DNA of 64,000 bases, taken from positions 128,034,115-128,098,114 of the forward strand of contig NC_056525.1 of assembly GCF_019175285.1 (NCBI RefSeq), in the 5' to 3' direction. Below the pieces are notes generated by a model, which was not told where the DNA came from, searched no databases, and saw only the letters and a program-made list of their open reading frames with translations. Origin of the DNA: Sceloporus undulatus (Eukaryota > Chordata > Lepidosauria > Squamata > Phrynosomatidae). The position numbers were made by a program, and so were the translations under genes. Numbering within the stretch: the first letter of the stretch is position 1; each line of letters starts with the position of its first letter. Shown in pieces: positions 33,501-43,289 of the stretch.

Positions 33501-36500
33501 TTAGGATAAGATAGGCTAATGGCAGGTTTGGAAAACAAACTGAGGTGCAGGAGTCAGTGGCTATTAAGTTAAAATAATTTTGGACTTATTGTCACCTGCA
33601 ACATTTGCTGGCATACAGGGAATAATCCAGCTTTGTGGACTGCTTTTCCAAGAAAGCCATCACAGTAAGTAGCAATTCCTCATTTTCTCACACCAAGTCT
33701 TGGGAGATGTTAAAAGGATGCTTTTGTTGAGATTTTGTTGAACACAATGAATTTATTTTCAACCCTGCTATCACTCACTCTGTTTTTCTCATTTCCATCT
33801 TTTGAAAGCTGTCATGTTTTGATTTTTCAGTTGACTTTATCATAGTCCATATATCTAGTCATTGTATTACTAGCCTCACCTTTTCTTCATCAGCTATGTG
33901 AACTCACTCTGTTGTGGTAGATATTGCATGTGCTGCTTCTCTTTCTCTTTAATTCTGCTTTGACTGGTACTTTTCAACAGAATGGTAGAAAGACTTGATT
34001 TTTAAATTGGGTTGGAGGAGGTACCACCCAGCCTGTTTTTGTGGCTCTCAAAGTACCACAGCAACCTACATTTAAAGGGCAGGGCATGCTGTGAACCTCT
34101 AGAGATCACAAAAATGTTCTGAGGGCTCTGTGTAGCACATGGGCTGCACTTTCCCCATGCTGACATGAATCATAGAGTTGGAAGAAACCACAAGGGCCAT
34201 CCAGTCCAACACCCTGCCATGCAGGAACTCTTGAAGCATATCCGACAGATGGCCATCCAGCCTCTGTTTAAAGACTTCCAAGGAGGGAGACTCCACCACT
34301 CTTTGAAGGAATGTGTTCCACTGTTGAACAGCCCTTACTGTCAGGAAGTTCCTCCTTATATTGAGATGGAATCTCTTTTCCTGCAGCTTGCTTCCATTGT
34401 TCTGGGTCTTAGTCTCTGGAGCAGCAGAAAACAAGCTTGCTCCCTCCTCAATATGACATCTCTTCAAATATTTAAACAGGGCTATCATATCACCTCTTAA
34501 CCTTCTCTTCTCCAGACTAAACATCCCCAACTCCCTAAGTTGTTCCTCATAGGTTTCCAGACCCTTCATCATTTTAGTCGTTCTCCTTGGACACGCTCCA
34601 GTTTCTTCACATCCTTTTTAAATTGTGGTGCCCAAAACTGGACACAGTATTCTAGGTTGGGCCTGACCAAAGCAGAATACAGTGGTACTTATTACTTCCC
34701 TTAATCTAGATATTATACTTTTATTAATGCAACCTAAAATTGCACTAGCCTTTTTAGCTGCCGCATCGCACTGTTCACTCATGTTCAACTTGTTATCTAT
34801 TTGGACTCCTAGATCCCTTTCACATGTAGTCTCGGTCAGCCAGGTGTCCCCCATCTTATATCTGTGCATTTCATTTTTCCGCCCCAAGTGCAGTACCTTA
34901 CATTTCTCTGTGTTGAATTTCATTTTGTTAGCTTTGGCTCAGTTTTCTAGTTTATTCAGGTCATTTTGAATTTTGATCCTGTTCTCTGGAGTATTAGCTG
35001 CTACTCCTAATTTGGTGTCATGATAAGTATGCCCCCAATTTTGTCATCCAAGTCATCGATAAAGATGTTAAATAGTACTGGGCCCAGGACAGAATCCTGT
35101 GGCACCTCACTGGTCACTTCTCTCCAGGATGAAAAGAAACCGTTATTGAGTACCCTTAGGTTCAGCTGGTCAGCCAATTACAAATCCATGTAACAGTTAC
35201 CTTGTCTAGCCCATATTTTACAAGCTTGTTCGCAAGAATGTCATGGGGAACTTTGTCAAATGCCTTATTGATTTCACAAGGCTTTCTATATTCTATTGAA
35301 TATTCAACAGAGGTGATATGATAGCCCTGTTTAAATATTTGAAGGGATGTCATATTGAGGAGGGAGCAAGTTTGTTTTCTGCTGCTCCAGAGACTAGGAC
35401 CCGGAGCAATGGATGCAAGCTCCAGGAAAAGAGATTCCACCTCAACATTAGGAGGAACTTCATGACAGTAAGTGCTGTTCGACAGTGGAACAAACTCCCT
35501 TGGAGTGTAGTGGAGTCTCCGTCCTTGGAGGTCTTCAAACGGAAGCTGGATGGCCATCTGTGGGGATGCTTTTATTTGGATTTCCTGCATGGCAGGGGGT
35601 TGGACTGGATGGCCCTTGCAATCTCTTCCAACTCTATGATTCTAACTGAATACAAAATAAATAGGAAGCTGTGAGTGACAGTTTTGCCACATGTTCCTAA
35701 CAGCCAATCACTTTCTAGCTTTCTGGTTGCTTGTTTTAACAACTCTCTGCTAGGTCTAAAGTGGTCTAGAGGGGTCTGAAAACATAGTGAAACACCATGT
35801 TAGTGAACATTTGGGGGCAATTTTTCAATAAAAAATTAAGGGGAAGCAGTGGAGGATGTGTAGCTCCTAAGGGCCCTTGGGGCTAATACTCTCCCTCATT
35901 CCAGCTGTCACTTAGTGGGAGAAAAGAGCAGACAGTATTTGCGATACTTAATCCCCTCCTACTCCCCCACTACCATTCTCTTTCCCTGTGTTTTGTGTCT
36001 TACTTAAATTGTAATTCTGAGGGCAAGGAATTGTCAAATAAATTATCTGTAAGCTGCTCTGGGAGCCTCTTTGGCTGAAGGGTAAGGTATAAATTTCCTA
36101 AATAAATCAATAAGTACTGACAGATATAGTTGTGGCTTTCTGTCTGGACATGTTTCTTAGTCCCAATCTGGCTATTCTTTTCTGATCATACATGGTGTTA
36201 AACACATGTCTGTTGAAACACATACACATTGAAAACAGGTCTTCTGACCCTTTAAGGTACAGTATATATTGGGAGGGAAACAGAAGTGACTGAATTCTAA
36301 AGAGCACTGTATTCTGTAAGGAAAGTAAAATAGAATTCCCTCAAAAGTAATCCTCATGATACTTCCTTAGATGTTTTTCTCCTAATTTGGGTGGTTTGCA
36401 TGTTTGGGATTCTTGTTCCAGTTCCAAGTTGCCTATATTTCCTTCTTAGCTTTTGTACAGATAGCAGTTTTGTGTTAACATATCTTTAGAAGAAATCTTA

Positions 36501-37220
36501 TGACTTGTCTTTTCTTATGGTATAGGTCTCTACAAACTGTTAGCTGGATTTGAAGATAAGTCTGCTTATGCTCTCTGCACCTTTGCTTTCAGCACTGGAA
36601 ATCCAGAAGACCCAGTGAAGCTATTCAAAGGCCAGACTCATGTAGGTGCAAGGTGTTTTCATACAGTTGAATTGGTAAATAGTTGAACTAAGAAGGATTA
36701 CATTAAGCAAATAAAAATTTTACTGTGACACATCAGCTGTTAGAAGCCAGTTCAATGATGCTGTTGCTGTTCCTAGTTCTCAGCAGAGCAGTAAAATATA
36801 TTATTTTAAAAAGACAGCTTGAACCCACCTTCTGAGTGTATGGCAGAAAATCATACTATAGTGGTTCCTGATGGCTGGTTCAGTCTTTTAACTTCTGTAC
36901 TATCTCCTTGCATTCAGCTCTCCTGTTAATTTTGGGGAATCTCTGCTGGCTTAGGAAAGCAGAGTTTGACATATTTATTTGGCAACCATAGCCTTTTTTC
37001 TCCTTTCTTGGACTATGAGTGAAAATGCAGCTGTACCATTTTGGAGTTGTAACACAACATAACTCAAAACAATAAGAAAAAGAAACTTACACATTGAAGA
37101 AGCTCAAAGCAGATCCTAATGGGAAAAATAACAAAAACAGCAGTAATAATAATTGGTTAGTAAAAAGAAAAAGAAAAAAAAGGAGAGCAAACAAACCAAT
37201 AGAAGTATTATAGAAGTTTC

Positions 37221-37252
<32 letters not shown>

Positions 37253-38636
37253 TGTATATTTAAAGGGAAAGTACATTAGAATTAGAACATAAGAATACAA
37301 GCATATATAAATTTAAATACACATAAGGAAAACAAACCAAAGAGATGGAATTAGGAAGTCAATTTATGTTGAAAGAAGGAATGAATGTTGACTTGGAAGA
37401 TGAGTAAGAAACTATAGATTATATTATATAAAAGATAATATAAACAGTGATTCAAGGTGGATGTATGTTATTGTTGTATTTTTATGTTAAGATAAATTCA
37501 ATTAAAAAAGAAGAGGAGAGGTTATTGCGGAACCAAAATTATAGCCCTACCCCCTATAGAGTTTTGAGTTCTAGCACAGTAGACCCAGAAATATATTAAG
37601 GATGCAATCCTAAGCAAACTTACTTGGAAATATATCCCACTGAAATCAATATGTCCAATCTACATGGCCATAACTTGTTTTCTGTTCTTAGAAAGCTTTG
37701 TTCCTCCCACATTTGTAGTTGATAAGCTATGGCGTGGTTTGGGTTGGTTCTGGAGTTATGATTGTGAGTCACTTGTATATTTCTTATAGCCTGTATTCTT
37801 TGTAATTCTAGGGGACACTTGTCTGCACCATTTCACTTGGTTCACTTTCTGGAGTAATTTAGAACAATCTTTTCCTCTTACACTTCACTTGTCCTTTTGT
37901 ATCCATTCCCTTCTTGGACACAAACTGGTTTGAATTTTGTAGGTGAATTTGTGGGAGGCTGATGTGTAAGAAGATTCTGCACAAGGCCATCCTGCTTTCT
38001 CTGTTTATCAAGAGAAAGGCTGGCTCATATGTAACTATGTTTGACATGATGGCAGGTGCCAAATGTGAACCCAGCACAGAAAAATCTTCCTTACCATGTG
38101 TATCAATTTACAGGGACACATAGTTGATCCAAGGGGACCTAGAGATTTTGGATGGGATCCATGCTTCCAACCAGAGGGCTATGATAAGACGTAAGTGATC
38201 ATTTGCCTTCTCATTGAATAGTCAGAATTAGCTAGTAAGACTACCCTGGCTAGTTAGTGTGTTGCAGTTCTAAAGAAACTGCAAACTAGGATATGTCAAG
38301 TGTAAGTATATACATTGATAGCCATGAAGTTGTCATGCAGACATGCACCATAGTATAGTAGCACTTCCCAAGGCAAGTGTGGGATGTATAGAATTCTTTG
38401 GGATATTGTTCAGGTCAATATGTGTGCAACTTTAATAATGTAATAATAGCTGTTAGAGGATTATTGCAATGCCCTAGCTTCTGATAGTAGTGTTATCTCT
38501 TCTTATCCTCAGGTATGCTGAATTGCCTAAGTCTGTGAAAAACTCTATCTCTCATCGTTACAAAGCCCTGAAAGAGCTGTCTACATATTTTGTTCAACAG
38601 AACAATTCAGCAGTGGCCATATCTGGCTTCAGTTAG
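24460..38636 (+). CDS. ITPA: ITPA, inosine triphosphate pyrophosphatase (8 coding exons, complete)
   Basis: Coding exons: 24460-24525, 25986-26043, 26121-26185, 27494-27567, 30570-30601, 36526-36641, 38114-38190, 38513-38636. All phases join; 612 nt gives 203 residues plus TAG (human 194; the extra residues are at the C-terminus). The enzyme hydrolyses ITP, dITP and XTP to monophosphates plus pyrophosphate and keeps non-canonical purines out of nucleic acids; it is a cytosolic Mg-dependent homodimer. Family motifs seen: TGNAKKLEE (14-22), EDTCLCF with Asp72, GGLPGPYIKWFL, FGWDPCF (149-155) and SHR (176-178). The start has purine at -3 and G at +4. The gene is head to head with METTL13 and upstream of VAMP4. 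The donor of intron 3 (GTCCTT at 26186) is weak. Identification is from recalled family sequence. Confidence 0.97.
24775..25036. mobile_element. foldback MITE built of CCCATAGGGGAACATTGG-type units in ITPA intron 1
   Basis: Ends ACAAATGACAGTGTTTGCCC and GGGCAAGTACTGTCATTTGT are inverted copies. The interior repeats a ~20-bp motif (CCCATAGGGAAAC or its complement) at least seven times, in both orientations. Confidence 0.65.
25037..25985. other. ITPA intron 1 remainder, no recognised feature
   Basis: Unclassified; a short CAG-type run lies at about 25282-25296. Confidence 0.4.
25986..26043 (+). CDS. ITPA: ITPA coding exon 2
   Basis: 58 nt after acceptor CTTCTTGCAG, donor GTGAGT, ends in phase 1. 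It encodes [19 protein letters not shown]. Confidence 0.95.
26121..26185 (+). CDS. ITPA: ITPA coding exon 3
   Basis: 65 nt between acceptor TTTTCTAG and donor GTCCTT. The intron before it is only 77 bp. It encodes [18 protein letters not shown]. The donor deviates from GTRAGT. Confidence 0.92.
26325..26992 (+). mobile_element. CR1 LINE 3' part with terminal tail
   Basis: Plus-strand CR1: [60 protein letters not shown], ending TTCTATGATTCTTTG. In ITPA intron 3. Confidence 0.85.
27494..27567 (+). CDS. ITPA: ITPA coding exon 4
   Basis: 74 nt, acceptor CCTTTTACAG, donor GTAAGT. It encodes [19 protein letters not shown] and the LPGPY segment, with catalytic Asp72. Confidence 0.96.
27905..28140. 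repeat. small CR1 and hAT-end fragments
   Basis: A CR1 3'-tail piece (27918-27960, AATCATAGAATTGGAGG) abuts a hAT-like end CAGTGGTCCCAAACA at 27983 and a plus CR1 scrap near 28090-28135. Confidence 0.45.
28230..28510 (+). mobile_element. RTE/BovB-like LINE ORF C-terminal fragment
   Basis: [40 protein letters not shown] and the VEDRESRK segment match the C-terminal end of RTE-clade ORF2 (LQYFGHLMRR type). Confidence 0.75.
28690..29350 (-). mobile_element. Ty3/Gypsy pol fossil fragment
   Basis: Minus-strand remnant covering part of RT and the RT-RNaseH connection ([20 protein letters not shown] is characteristic). No LTRs recognised; old and clearly broken, with many breaks. Confidence 0.7.
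29355..29452 (-). repeat. L2 3' UTR fragment
   Basis: TTTATATCCCACATCTTCTG and GGATCGAGGCAGGTAGCAAC match the 3' UTR of the 18725 L2 copy; also an ATA-rich stretch. Confidence 0.5.
29454..29706. mobile_element. Tigger-like MITE, sister 1
   Basis: Ends CAGTGGTACCCCGGGTTACG and CCCGGGGTACCACTG, TA on both sides. The interior repeats GTAACCCGAAA and its complement, so much of it can fold back. Sister at 31301-31554. Confidence 0.85.
29870..30118 (-). repeat. L2-tail/SINE-like element
   Basis: Reverse copy of the 17705-18115 family (AGACATGACACAAAAGGAGA; CTCCCTCCAAGACCAGGAC). Confidence 0.6.
30570..30601 (+). CDS. ITPA: ITPA coding exon 5 (32-nt micro-exon)
   Basis: 32 nt between TTTATTTCAG and GTAATT, encoding [10 protein letters not shown]. 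It is far too short to show as an open frame. The phase (2 in, 1 out) and the conserved peptide identify it. Confidence 0.93.
30602..31295. other. ITPA intron 5 (5' part), no recognised feature
   Basis: Unclassified. A two-unit telomere-like AACCCTAACCCAACCC lies near 31004, too short to interpret. Confidence 0.4.
31301..31554. mobile_element. Tigger-like MITE, sister 2
   Basis: Ends CAGTGGTGCCTCGGGTTACG and CCCGAGGTACCACTG, TA target sites on both sides; 254 bp against 253 bp in sister 1. Confidence 0.85.
31740..33440 (+). mobile_element. DIRS-type retrotransposon fossil in ITPA intron 5
   Basis: Plus-strand remnant. RT landmarks of the DIRS group are visible ([46 protein letters not shown]), preceded by a gag-like part. 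It is broken in many places and no terminal repeats were recognised. A Tigger-like scrap (32938-33044) is inserted in it. Confidence 0.65.
32938..33044. mobile_element. Tigger/MER2-like fragment inside the DIRS fossil
   Basis: Starts at TA with CAGTCGGTCCTTCATATC, then GCAAACCTTGATTTTGCC. Right end missing. It interrupts the RT reading. Confidence 0.6.
33441..34160. other. ITPA intron 5, no recognised feature
   Basis: Unclassified AT-rich sequence. Confidence 0.4.
34165..35285 (-). mobile_element. CR1 LINE 3' half (RT end to tail)
   Basis: Minus-strand CR1: [20 protein letters not shown], then [40 protein letters not shown]-type end. The tail (ATGATTC in reverse) is at 34168. Confidence 0.85.
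35300..35648 (+). mobile_element. CR1 LINE 3' end, opposite orientation
   Basis: Plus-strand CR1: [11 protein letters not shown]-type block at 35310, NNGCKLQ-type block, [13 protein letters not shown], ending TCCAACTCTATGATTCTAAC. It abuts 34165-35285 tail-out, so both copies carry a 3' tail. Confidence 0.85.
35855..36110 (+). repeat. L2-tail/SINE-like element
   Basis: Plus copy of the 17705-18115 family, ending CTGTAAGCTGCTCTGGGAGC and AAATAAATCAAT. Confidence 0.6.
36526..36641 (+). CDS. ITPA: ITPA coding exon 6
   Basis: 116 nt between CTTATGGTATAG and GTAGGT. It encodes [19 protein letters not shown] and [19 protein letters not shown]. Confidence 0.95.
36642..38113. other. ITPA intron 6, no recognised element except a CA repeat
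   Basis: Contains the (CA)n tract 37225-37252; otherwise unclassified. Confidence 0.5.
37225..37252. repeat. (CA)n microsatellite
   Basis: Fourteen uninterrupted AC units. Confidence 0.95.
38114..38190 (+). CDS. ITPA: ITPA coding exon 7
   Basis: 77 nt between AATTTACAG and GTAAGT. It encodes [19 protein letters not shown] and PEGYDK, including the conserved FGWDPCF. Confidence 0.96.
38513..38636 (+). CDS. ITPA: ITPA coding exon 8 (terminal)
   Basis: 124 nt, acceptor TTATCCTCAG, stop TAG 38634-38636. It encodes [20 protein letters not shown], then a tail ending AVAISGFS that runs about nine residues past the human C-terminus. Confidence 0.95.
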
Positions 38637-38727
38637 CCTGTTTGAGTCTGTGGAATGTTGTGTTTGTTGTGAGAAATTGTAATTGCAGGATGAGATCAAT
38701 ATTTGCTTGTTTGTGTTGATCATGTAC

Positions 38728-38733
38728 AATAAA
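38728..38733 (+). terminator. ITPA polyadenylation signal
   Basis: AATAAA 92 bp after the ITPA stop, giving a short 3' UTR. A T-rich stretch follows within 15 bp. Confidence 0.75.
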
Positions 38734-38871
38734 GCTACTTTTCTTAAAGATCTTGTGATGTATAGTCACTGTTCCTGAAATAAAGTTCTCCAATGAGCAG
38801 TGTCAAATATGTATAGAAAAATCAAGATTTCAGAGGGTTTCAAAATATACTAGAACTTAGAGTGGATGGAA

Positions 38872-38897
38872 GAAAGAAAGGAAGAAAGAAAGAAAGA
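38872..38897. repeat. (GAAA)n/(GGAA) microsatellite
   Basis: AAAGAAAGGAAGAAAGAAAG tract downstream of ITPA. Confidence 0.8.
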
Positions 38898-39122
38898 TCC
38901 AAGTACTTGAAAAATAAACAATCAGTTGATGTGTTGGGGTCCTTACCTTGGAGGAACATATAGATAGTATTTTTATTGTTTTCTTTAGTATAATGCTTTA
39001 AGTGTTTTTTGAACAGTGGGTCAATTGATAATTATTCTGAGTAACTAATAGGAGTTGTCTTAATCTTTCCATTGTTGTGAAAAAACAATTCAATCAAAAA
39101 GTCAGTGGACATTCTTCTATAG

Positions 39123-39994
39123 CAGTGATGGTGAACCTTTTAGGAGCTGAGTGCCCAAACTAAAAGGTTTTGTGATACCAGATGTTACCTGCTGGGCGGG
39201 GCTTCTTCTCCCACCCTCCTGGGCAGGAGGAAGAAGAGGAACAGGTGTGCATCTCTTTCTCCTCCTCCCCTGTGCTGTCCCTGGGTTCTAGAGAGTCACC
39301 TGGAGGCCGGGGAGGATCCCCCCCATTCAATCCCTGGGCTCCAGTTGCCTCCAGAGATACACCTGGAGGCTGGAGAAGGTCCCCCATGCTGTTCCCGGGC
39401 TCCAGCTGCCTCCAGAGAGGCAATTGAAGAACAGGAAGGGTTGGACCTCTTCCTCCTCTCCCAGTGCTGTTCCCAGCCTTCAGCTACCTCTGGAGAAACA
39501 GCTGGTGGCTCGGAAGAGTTGAAAGGGAGGAGGAAGAGGTGTGTGCCTCTTCCTCCTTCTCTCCCAGTGGCGGGATACAAACCGCCGCTTTGCGGCGCTT
39601 CCCCGCCGCCGCCATTTGCTCCGTGCGGGAGCCGCAGCAGCCAAACCGCGCGACTCCCGCGCGGAGCAAAAAAGAAGCTCCATTTCGGAGCTTCTTTCTG
39701 CGGCGCATCTATGATGTCGCGAGGCGCCGCAGGCGCATTCGCGATGTCATAAGCGCCGCAACACGTCTGGACGCTATGCGTCCAGTACGTAAAGATGGCG
39801 CCGCCCATGTGGAAGGGGCGCCGCCATCTTGTACGTACTGTATACGTACTAGGGTAGGGGGGGTGCCCCTTCCTAACCCTAGTACGTATACAGTACGTAC
39901 TATATGGCGGTGTGTATCCCGCCAATGTCTCTTCCTCCTCCTTCCCCCGCCACGTGTTGGGGAAAACACGCCACGCATAGGTTCACCATCACTG
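39123..39994. mobile_element. complete non-autonomous hAT (Charlie-like) element
   Basis: Ends CAGTGATGGTGAACCTTTT and AGGTTCACCATCACTG, with a perfect 8-bp duplication TTCTATAG at 39115-39122 and 39995-40002. 872 bp, CpG-rich, no transposase. The interior has three near-repeats containing GGGCTCCAG/CCTCCAGAGA and a long palindrome at about 39831-39902. Confidence 0.92.
39831..39902. repeat. long palindrome (hairpin) within the hAT element
   Basis: The left arm contains GTACGTACTGTATACGTAC, then CTAGGGT; the right arm ACCCTAG then GTACGTATACAGTACGTAC. About 30-bp arms around a short GC-rich loop (GGGGGGGTGCCCC). Confidence 0.85.
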
Positions 39995-40011
39995 TTCTAT
40001 AGTGTGTTGTC

Positions 40012-40270
40012 AACTTGGCCAGCTGAATCGAGGCCCAAACAGACGGGGCAAACAAGATGGCTTCTGTGTGTGGTCATTAGACGACACATGCTCCCAAGAC
40101 ACCCTGAAGCTGCTTTCAGGCCGCTCAAACCTGGCCCAAAAAGGAGTGGATCATTTCTGCTCCTATTTGTGCCAGCAGCAGAGGGCGCCCTTGGGACCAT
40201 GGTGTGTGCTTGCAGTGGTCCCGCGGCGTCTTGGATGTGACCATCTGTTTCAGCCCTTGATTGGCAGTGC
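40012..40270. repeat. unclassified GC-rich repeat-like segment
   Basis: Starts near GAGGCCCAAACAGACGGGGC, a motif reminiscent of the foldback MITEs at 47364 and 50209. Ends not defined. Confidence 0.3.
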
Positions 40271-40920
40271 TCCTAATCATTGGTCATCAAAAAATTTTTA
40301 AAGCTCATTTGTTTCAAATGCTTTTAGTATATACTATTTCATGGCGGATACTGCATATTAAAAATTCCTGGCATTGAAATTGACTTTTTAATTACTGGTT
40401 TTAGATTCCTTGGCATTATTATTAGTCTTTTTTAGGTTGGTTCTGACATAAGTGTGCTTTAACGTTTTATGCAGTTTGATAGTACAGTATAGATGTTTAT
40501 ATTCTTTTGTTTTGGATAAAAAAATAAGATGTTTGTGAGGGAGTGAAAGTGAAAAGAAAGGCAGAAATATTTGATTTTCCATTTTTTATATCAGGATGGC
40601 CTGATATCCAACAGTTAACGGACAACTCTTCCATGTGCCCAATATCTGGGCAGGGCAGAGCAGCTCATTTATAGGTGGAAAACAGAGGAACTAGTCAGTC
40701 TTTTTATAAAGAAAATTGGAAACAATATTAAGATTTTGGATAGGGTTTTTAAAAAGTCGCACTAAGTAGCTTTGCTAGTAGATGGATGACATGAATCCTC
40801 AAAGTCCCATCTTCAAATGACATGCAGCCCTCTTCCTCCAGCAGAATAACTAAAGTCATTATGCCCCAAGTTACACAAAATCAAAAGTAGCTGTGTTACC
40901 ATCAGAAACCTCCCACAATT
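40271..40920. other. intergenic, no recognised feature
   Basis: AT-rich unclassified sequence between ITPA and VAMP4. Confidence 0.4.
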
Positions 40921-40924
40921 CATA

Positions 40925-41145
40925 TTGTTTGTTGTTGTGTGCTTTTAAGTTGGCAACCCAAAGGCAACCCAAAGCCTATCATGGGGTGATTTGTTCAGAG
41001 GAGATTTGCCATTACAATCCCCTGAAGCTGAGAATATGTGACTTGCCTAAGGTCACCCAGTGGGTTTCATAGCTGAGTGGGGAATTGAGCACTCGTCTTG
41101 AGTCGTAGTCCCAACACTCAAACTACTATGTCACACAGGCTCTCA
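40925..41145 (-). repeat. tRNA-like SINE copy
   Basis: Reverse orientation of the 3928 family (AAGGTCACCCAGTGGGTTTC; CTCAAACTACTATGTCACAC). Confidence 0.6.
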
Positions 41146-41700
41146 CAATTCATTTTACTTTATGTGATATGCATCCTATATTACAGGTGGCCCTGTTGGG
41201 ATATAGAGTCACAAGGAAAATGTACAATGTGGGTTTTAATAGTAACCAGGCATTAAAGGATTACTGTGAGCAATAATGAATAGGCATTCAAACAGGAAGT
41301 GACATCAAAAAGATAGTCAACAAGTGCTGTAAAGTACTGTAGAATGCTGCCAGTCTGAGAAGTCACTCAGGAGGGTGGCTGGATCCTTTGTGGCACAGAG
41401 GGAGAGGCAAGGCCTAGTAGGCCTCATGGAGCCTTTGCTAGAGTAGTGATGAGCATTTTAGCTCAGAGTGGGTTGTTACTAGGGTGGATGGTGGAGATGT
41501 ATATATTGTTGTACACAGTGGAACTTCTTCTAAGAATAAAAGCCTCATCTGAGAGAAGTTTACAGTGTCCCTTTGCTCATTAAGAAAGGGAGAGGTGTTT
41601 CTCCAGCTCACAAGCTGCTGACTTCAGTCACGAAGGTGGAAAATCTGGTGCCAAATGTTGACGTGTTGCCTCATGCTGTGCAACATCAAAAGCGTTTTAA
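41146..41700. other. intergenic, unclassified; weak LTR resemblance
   Basis: Contains AATAAAAGCCTC near 41536. No terminal repeats or target duplication were found, so I do not call an element. Confidence 0.3.
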
Positions 41701-41763
41701 CAGGCCCTGCATATCTACAGCTTCTTTATCCACGGATTCAAGCACTGAAGGCTTGAAAATATA

Positions 41764-42022
41764 CAGTGCACCTGCGTCATACGTGTGTGTATTATATCTG
41801 CTTTCAGCATATGCAGAAAGCAGTGTTGCTTCTTTCATTGCCATGTGCTGGAAGAAACAATGGCGCACGCGCCCATAGCGTGCGCACACCACTGTCACCT
41901 TGCACCACTGCAAGCATAAGTTCCATTACTTGCAGTGGGGCTTGAGCATATACGTTTTTTGGTTTACGCGGGGGGGGGGGGGGGCTGGAACGGATCCCTC
42001 ACGTAAAAAAAAGGGCGCACTG
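41764..42022. mobile_element. CAGTGCGCCC-family MITE, copy 2 (nested)
   Basis: TA, CAGTGCACCTGCGTCATACG ... GGGCGCACTG, TA. A poly-G run lies at about 41971-41984. Confidence 0.75.
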
Positions 42023-42089
42023 TACATTCCTAAAAGCAAACCTTGATTTTTCCATTTTATATAAGGTACATCATTTTACTATCAATTGT

Positions 42090-42715
42090 ATATCATAGAA
42101 TCAGAGCTGTAAGAAACCAGAAGGGCCATCCGCCCAACCCCCTGCCATGCAGGAATTTACAATCAAAGCACCCTCAATAGATGGCTATCCAGCCTCGGTT
42201 TAAAGACCTCCAAAGGAGACTCCACCACTCTCCGAGGGAGCATGTTCCACTATCAAACAGCTCTCACTGACAGGAAGTTCCTCCCAGTGTTGAGGTTGAA
42301 TCTCTTTTCCTGTAGCTTGCATCCATTGTTCCAGATCCTATTCTCTGGAGCAGCAGAAAACAAGCTTGCTCCATCCTCAATATGGCATCCCTTCAAATAT
42401 TTAAACAAGGCTATCATATCACCTCTTAAACCCTTCAGGCTAAACATACCCAGCTGCCCAAGTCTCTCCTCATAGGGCATAGTTTCCAGACCCTTCACCA
42501 TTTTGGTCGCCCTCCTTTGGACATGCTCCAGCTTCTCAATATCCTTTGTGGTTTCCAGAACTGGACACAGTATTGCAGGTGAGGCCTGACCAAGCAGAAT
42601 AGAGTGGCACTATTACTTCCCTTGATCTAGACACTACGCAGTCTAGAATCACATTGGCCTTTTAGCTTCCCTATCACACTGTTGACTCATGTTCAGCTTG
42701 TAGTCTGCTAGGACA
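42090..42715 (-). mobile_element. CR1 LINE 3' part (nested)
   Basis: Minus-strand CR1: [20 protein letters not shown], then the tail ATCATAGAATCAGAGC in reverse at its left edge. Confidence 0.85.
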
Positions 42716-43289
42716 TATAATTGGACTTCAGCACCCACAATTTTTTGTATTCTTGGGGGGTTCTGAAATCAAACCTCAGTGGATACCAAGGGCCCACTGT
42801 ACTATAATACTGTACTATACCAGATATCACAAAAAGGCCCACTTTTCAGGGATACTTTAGTAGTGGATTCCTGTGCAGCGGTTGTAATGGATGGCCTAAT
42901 CAAACACTGATTCTATGGGAAAACTTTAAAGATCTCCTGCATTCTTAATTAGGTGAGATGTGACTAAGGGGCAGGAACAGGAGAAAAAGAGACTGAAGGT
43001 TGAAGTCAGCATTTGTATTATCACAGTCTTGAGATGGAATGGGAGAGAAAGGGGTTGCAGGCATCCAGAGGAAGGGGGACACCAAATACTGTACTGGGGA
43101 TAATGATTGAAGGTTAAGTGGGGCAATAGCACAAAAACCCACCAATAAGTAGAAAAACAATGAAAAAGCAGCTGGAGAGTGACCCGCATTCTTCAGTGTT
43201 TCTACACTAATGCACAGAGAATGGGAAATAAGATGAACGTGAACTGTTTACACAGGAAAGCATAATTGAAGCCTGATGTGATGAGTCTT

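Larger units (their letters stand above)
41701..42799. mobile_element. Tigger/MER2-like element carrying two nested insertions
   Basis: Left end CAGGCCCTGCATATCTACAG, right end CCAAGGGCCCACTG then TA. Inner flanks GGATTCAAGCACTGAAGG and GCAAACCTTGATTTTTCC belong to it. Inside are a MITE (41764-42022) and a CR1 (42090-42715). Confidence 0.7.

Noticed and set aside
39296-40240. Open frames of 209 and 258 codons
   Set aside because: They lie inside the CpG-rich hAT element and its hairpin; low-complexity composition and no family motif.
41160-41700. Second solo LTR starting TGTTGGGATA
   Set aside because: A polyA-like hexamer is present but flanking duplications do not match and no end can be fixed.
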